Assembly (NCBI GenBank): GCA_038503035.1
Contig: JAVSML010020408.1
Location: 205,791-269,790, forward strand
Reading direction: 5' to 3'
Length of the DNA stretch: 64,000 nt
From: Crocodylus rhombifer
Lineage: Eukaryota > Chordata > Crocodylia > Crocodylidae
In this document: positions 60,794-64,000 of the stretch, in pieces
Layout: each line of letters opens with the position of its first letter
How positions within the stretch are numbered: position 1 is the first letter of the stretch
Made by a program: the position numbers and the translations under genes
Notes under the pieces: generated by a model
What the model was told of the DNA's origin: nothing
Seen by the model: only the letters and a program-made list of their open reading frames with translations
The model's database searches: none

Positions 60794-60801
60794 CTCTAGC
60801 A

Positions 60802-61432
60802 CCTGGTGGACCTCAGTATCACTGCTCAATGGCTTACATATACCATGGCCCCAATAGGCCCCTAAAACCCTGTCCCGGAGGTGCTCTCTTCAACATTTCC
60901 TCCTAACTGCTATTCCTAATCTCCTCATCTGGCCGCTTCTGCCACCCCCCAGCAGAGGGAATAGAGCAGCAGCAAACTCACCAGGCAGCTTGCTGTTAAT
61001 CAATCACTCCTCAGCTGATTCATCACAATGGATGTCCTCCTTCTCCTAAGTGACACCAGAGAGTAACCTGTGGCTTCGGTATTACTGAGCACAATGGGAG
61101 ATGAGAACATTTTGACAGCAGGTTTCTGTGGGAAGTCAGTACAGCATTGCTATAGTACAGCATTATTATTCAGCCTCTGAGAAGTTTGTCTTCCTCAGTC
61201 AGGAAGAATAACATGGAAAAATTAGCATTTACCCTAAACAAATAAGCTACTGAATAAAATTTCATATGTAGCCAACCCATAAAATGTCAATGAATTTAAG
61301 CTGATGTGAATTTTGAAGCATATGTGCAAATGTCTAACACTGAATGTCAAACCTCTTTAAAATATTTATAATTAATTTTATTCCTAAAATAATAAATGTA
61401 TATACTTATCAATTTTCTGAAATCTCATTCTA
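60802..61432. other. Unique non-coding sequence
   Basis: No gene or repeat recognised. AT-rich towards the end. Confidence 0.5.
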
Positions 61433-61672
61433 GAATCATAGAAGTAGGGTCGGAAGAGACCCTGTAGATCTTCAAGTCCGACCCCCCGCCTGGGCAGGAG
61501 AAAAAAAAACTGGGCTCAAATGACTCCAGCCAGGTAGGCGTCAAGCCTCTTCTTAAAGACCCCCAGGGTAGGAGCCAGCACCACTTCCCTTGGAAGTTGG
61601 TTCCAGCTCCTAGCCGCCCTAGCTGTGAAGTCGTTCTTGTGGATGTCTAATCTAAATCTACTCTCTAATAAT
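61433..61672 (-). mobile_element. CR1 LINE 3' end, antisense, well preserved
   Basis: On the minus strand the frame reads RLDIHKNDFTARAARSWNQL, then PREVVLAPTLGVFKKRLDAY and LAGVI, then a TGA stop at 61518-61516. This is an intact C-terminus of CR1 ORF2. A ~80-base 3' untranslated region follows, with GGTCGGACTTGAAGATCTAC, AGGGTCTCTTCCGACCCTAC and TTCTATGATTCTA. It is 5'-truncated at the RLDI block. It is the least decayed CR1 in the window and shares this C-terminal block with the 57.1-kb copy. Confidence 0.9.
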
Positions 61673-64000
61673 CTAAAAGCAAGTGGTGTAATTCTGGAAA
61701 GGTTTTGCTGTGTATTCCATACAAAGAAAAAGACTGAACCCCAGGTTTAAGTGAAACATTCCACTTAACTATAGACGTACACCTAGCAAGCATGCCAGGT
61801 GATCATTATTACCACGTCAGTGACACATGAGAACACATTCCTAAGTTAGTTGCAGTAAAGCTGCGTTGTGCATTTCAAACAGCCTCCTGTTTAAGCAGCT
61901 CTTAACAAACGGAAGCAGGAACAGCTCGTTGAACGGAGACTGTTGAAGTTGCTGTGGAAATCAGGAAAGGGGGATAAAAGATGGCATTTTACACCAAAAG
62001 ACAAGCGACAACATATAATAAATGTTATAGAGCAATTATGTGATAAAAAGAGAGGATTTCTTTTTCCGGTACTGTCCAAAATATTATTTGTGTTCACATT
62101 AGGGACAAATATCTCCGGGCAAAAAGAAGCACTTGAGATCTCTGTCTGATTGGAAAGCATCCATCTGGCAGATTAATTATTTTTGAAGCAACTGCAGCAA
62201 TGAACTGATTAATGCATAAAGCTATCTCTTCTGCTTTTATAAAAGGTCACATTAAGCAAGCTGCATATCCCTGAAAAGATTTAGTCTCACTGGAAGCTCT
62301 TTATACCCTCACCATGCATGGGAAAGAGGCATGCTGGTTAAGGCTGGAAAGAGTACAGTATTCCAGAAGCATGTATTTGGTGGCAATACTTGCCCAGTAC
62401 ATTGCATTAGCCAGAATGGAGGGTAAAGATGTAATGGACTTCAGAAACTGCTCAGCAGAGCACACAGTTAATGTGTAGTGTTTCCAGCGGCAGTGAGGAT
62501 GTCACGGATACTTTCTGCAGTAGACCCTGCACTATCTGTGAGTGAGCAGGGAAAGAGATAGCACTCAATTACCCACTTTTTGCAGCTGGTGAGATTGTTG
62601 CAAATCATCTTCCCCATTAATTTAGCTGCCTGACAACCAATTCTCTAGGCTCTGGAGCAGAATCTGCTGTAGAGGGCACAGAGCTTTCTGCCATTATCCC
62701 TCACTTTTGAGACTTCTGTCCCATCCCTCTACCTCTAGTCTCTCTTCTCCTTGCTGATCCCTGGGCCTGCTCTTATTCTCCTCACAGAGCTGGTTCCAGT
62801 CCCAGATCCTTGTCTGACCTATCTCACCCACCAAACCACCATCCCTGTTTCACCTGGCTCTCAATCCAAGCCTTTCATCCAGGCCTCCTTATCTGATCTT
62901 ATTGAGCTGCCTCAACTCTCTCAGTCTCTTTACCCAGCCAATTCTGTTTTCTTCCAAAAGTGTAAATTGCCTTCACCAAGGTCATGAATGCCTTATTCAC
63001 AGTTAAAACAAAAATGTCCGAGTCAGAGACCTAAATCAATGAGTTTGACCAGGTGTCACTGAAGAGTATTGGAGTTAGCTGTGTAGGACAGGTGACTCAG
63101 AGGATAACATAGGTTTTTGAACCAGTGAGACTGTAGGCCGGGGTGGGGAATGTACTGCCTAAACTTACTATGGAAGTAAGTGACCACAATAAGTACACAA
63201 GCTTGTGATGCTATATTTAAAGCAGTTGCTTTTTTATAATGTAATAAGGGTGAAGGGGCTGCCCAAAGAGGTCTCTTCACCTTTGCGTGCTAATGGAGGC
63301 TGTTTAGAGAGCCCTAACAAAGCAGGAAGAGAGAGCAGGCTGGATGGGTGGGAAACAAGGGTTATTAACAGTGCTGGACAGATACTACGTGGTTGCAGCG
63401 GCATAATCTCCTTATAATGTCTCCCCTTCAATGCATCAGTCTTCACCTTGACTGACGCTGTAGAGCAAAGGGACGAAGGTACTTCAGTTTTCTGGTGATC
63501 TTGGATCCTTAGCTTGCAGGTAAAACTGCCCACACGGTTTTCCTTTAGTGTCAAGTAGAATAAGGATGATTATGTTGTGGATACCTGCCAGCTAAGAACA
63601 GAAGTAAGATGGCTACCACACTACAGACATGCTTTTGAATCAGCAGCATTTACTTATCCTGTATTAGTGTAATAACATCAGCATTGCCTCTTAACGAACA
63701 CTGACAGTTAGTTATTCTCATTCTAATTTATTGCAAGTTTAAAAAAGAAACAAAAGAAAAAAGGAAGAATTTTGGTTATAGATACTAGTGGCAAGTGGTG
63801 TGGGGCATGTGTTCTCAGGGATGCGACTGTTTTCTGTGTTGCCACCAGTATGCTGCTGGCCGTGTACTAAACAAGTGCCAGACCTTTGGCTACTACCCCA
63901 CAGTAAGATAAAATAGTTCATGAACTCCAGCTGTTTGTTCAGGATTAGATTGCCACCTTTACTCACACTGAGGAGTACTTTTCTTCAGGAGTCATCCCAT
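61673..64000. other. Unique non-coding sequence, pyrimidine-rich patch
   Basis: No gene recognised. 62690-62960 is strongly C/T-rich (TTGCTGATCCCTGGGCCTGC, CCCAGATCCTTGTCTGACC) and looks like decayed repeat, but I could not assign it. The rest is AT-rich unique DNA. Confidence 0.45.

Noticed and set aside
1..64000. CRISPR arrays, endogenous retrovirus LTRs, rRNA or snRNA genes
   Set aside because: No regularly spaced repeats, no paired long terminal repeats with primer-binding site, and no recognisable conserved RNA gene sequence were seen.

Overview
The window reads as a gene-free stretch of vertebrate nuclear DNA, either intergenic or the inside of a large intron. It most resembles a sauropsid reptile and probably a crocodilian. 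The evidence is the repeat content: several 5'-truncated CR1 LINEs with sauropsid-type 3' ends, Harbinger-like miniature elements with TTA/TCA-type target sites, a hAT element with an 8-bp target duplication, Penelope-like fragments, and old palindromic amniote repeats. I found no open frame that looks like a conserved protein, no convincing exon, and no standard tRNA, rRNA or snRNA gene. Open frames reach about 226 codons, but they show no recognisable domains, often overlap on both strands, or lie inside repeats. The organism call is an inference from repeat families read by eye.

Layout. 1-13.8 kb is AT-rich unique sequence with scattered CR1 3' ends (5.5, 6.5, 7.7 kb), a 30-base poly(A) and a foldback Harbinger-like MITE (6.78-7.09 kb). 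13.8-27.6 kb is mostly unique, with a pentanucleotide microsatellite, a CR1 end at 15.9 kb, a palindromic Penelope-like fragment at 23.2 kb, a 24-base poly(A) at 24.9 kb and degraded LINE pieces around 25.3-25.8 kb. 27.6-49 kb holds a Penelope-like fragment with hammerhead-ribozyme-like blocks (27.6 kb), pieces of an L2/MIR-like 3'-end family (30.4, 42.0-42.6, 48.1 kb), a cluster of purine tract, GA repeat and G-quadruplex motif at 35.2-35.5 kb, and a small GC/CpG-rich patch at 36.0-36.3 kb. 49-58 kb is the densest repeat region: an antisense CR1, two MITEs within 1.4 kb, then a nest in which one CR1 (55.9-56.7 kb) is followed by a Penelope-like element split by a second CR1 and ending in a 57-bp-arm hairpin. 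58-64 kb holds a TAA microsatellite, a 310-bp hAT element and a well-preserved antisense CR1 3' end at 61.5 kb.

The most interesting signals are the hammerhead-like blocks in the Penelope-like fragments, including a head-to-head pair forming a large hairpin, and the nested insertion that gives a relative age for CR1 against that family. Several AT-rich, repeat-free stretches (about 1.4-1.7, 9.2-9.7, 26.8-27.2, 32.7-32.95, 41.4-41.7 and 54.8-55.25 kb) look like possible conserved non-coding elements, but only a cross-species alignment could show that.
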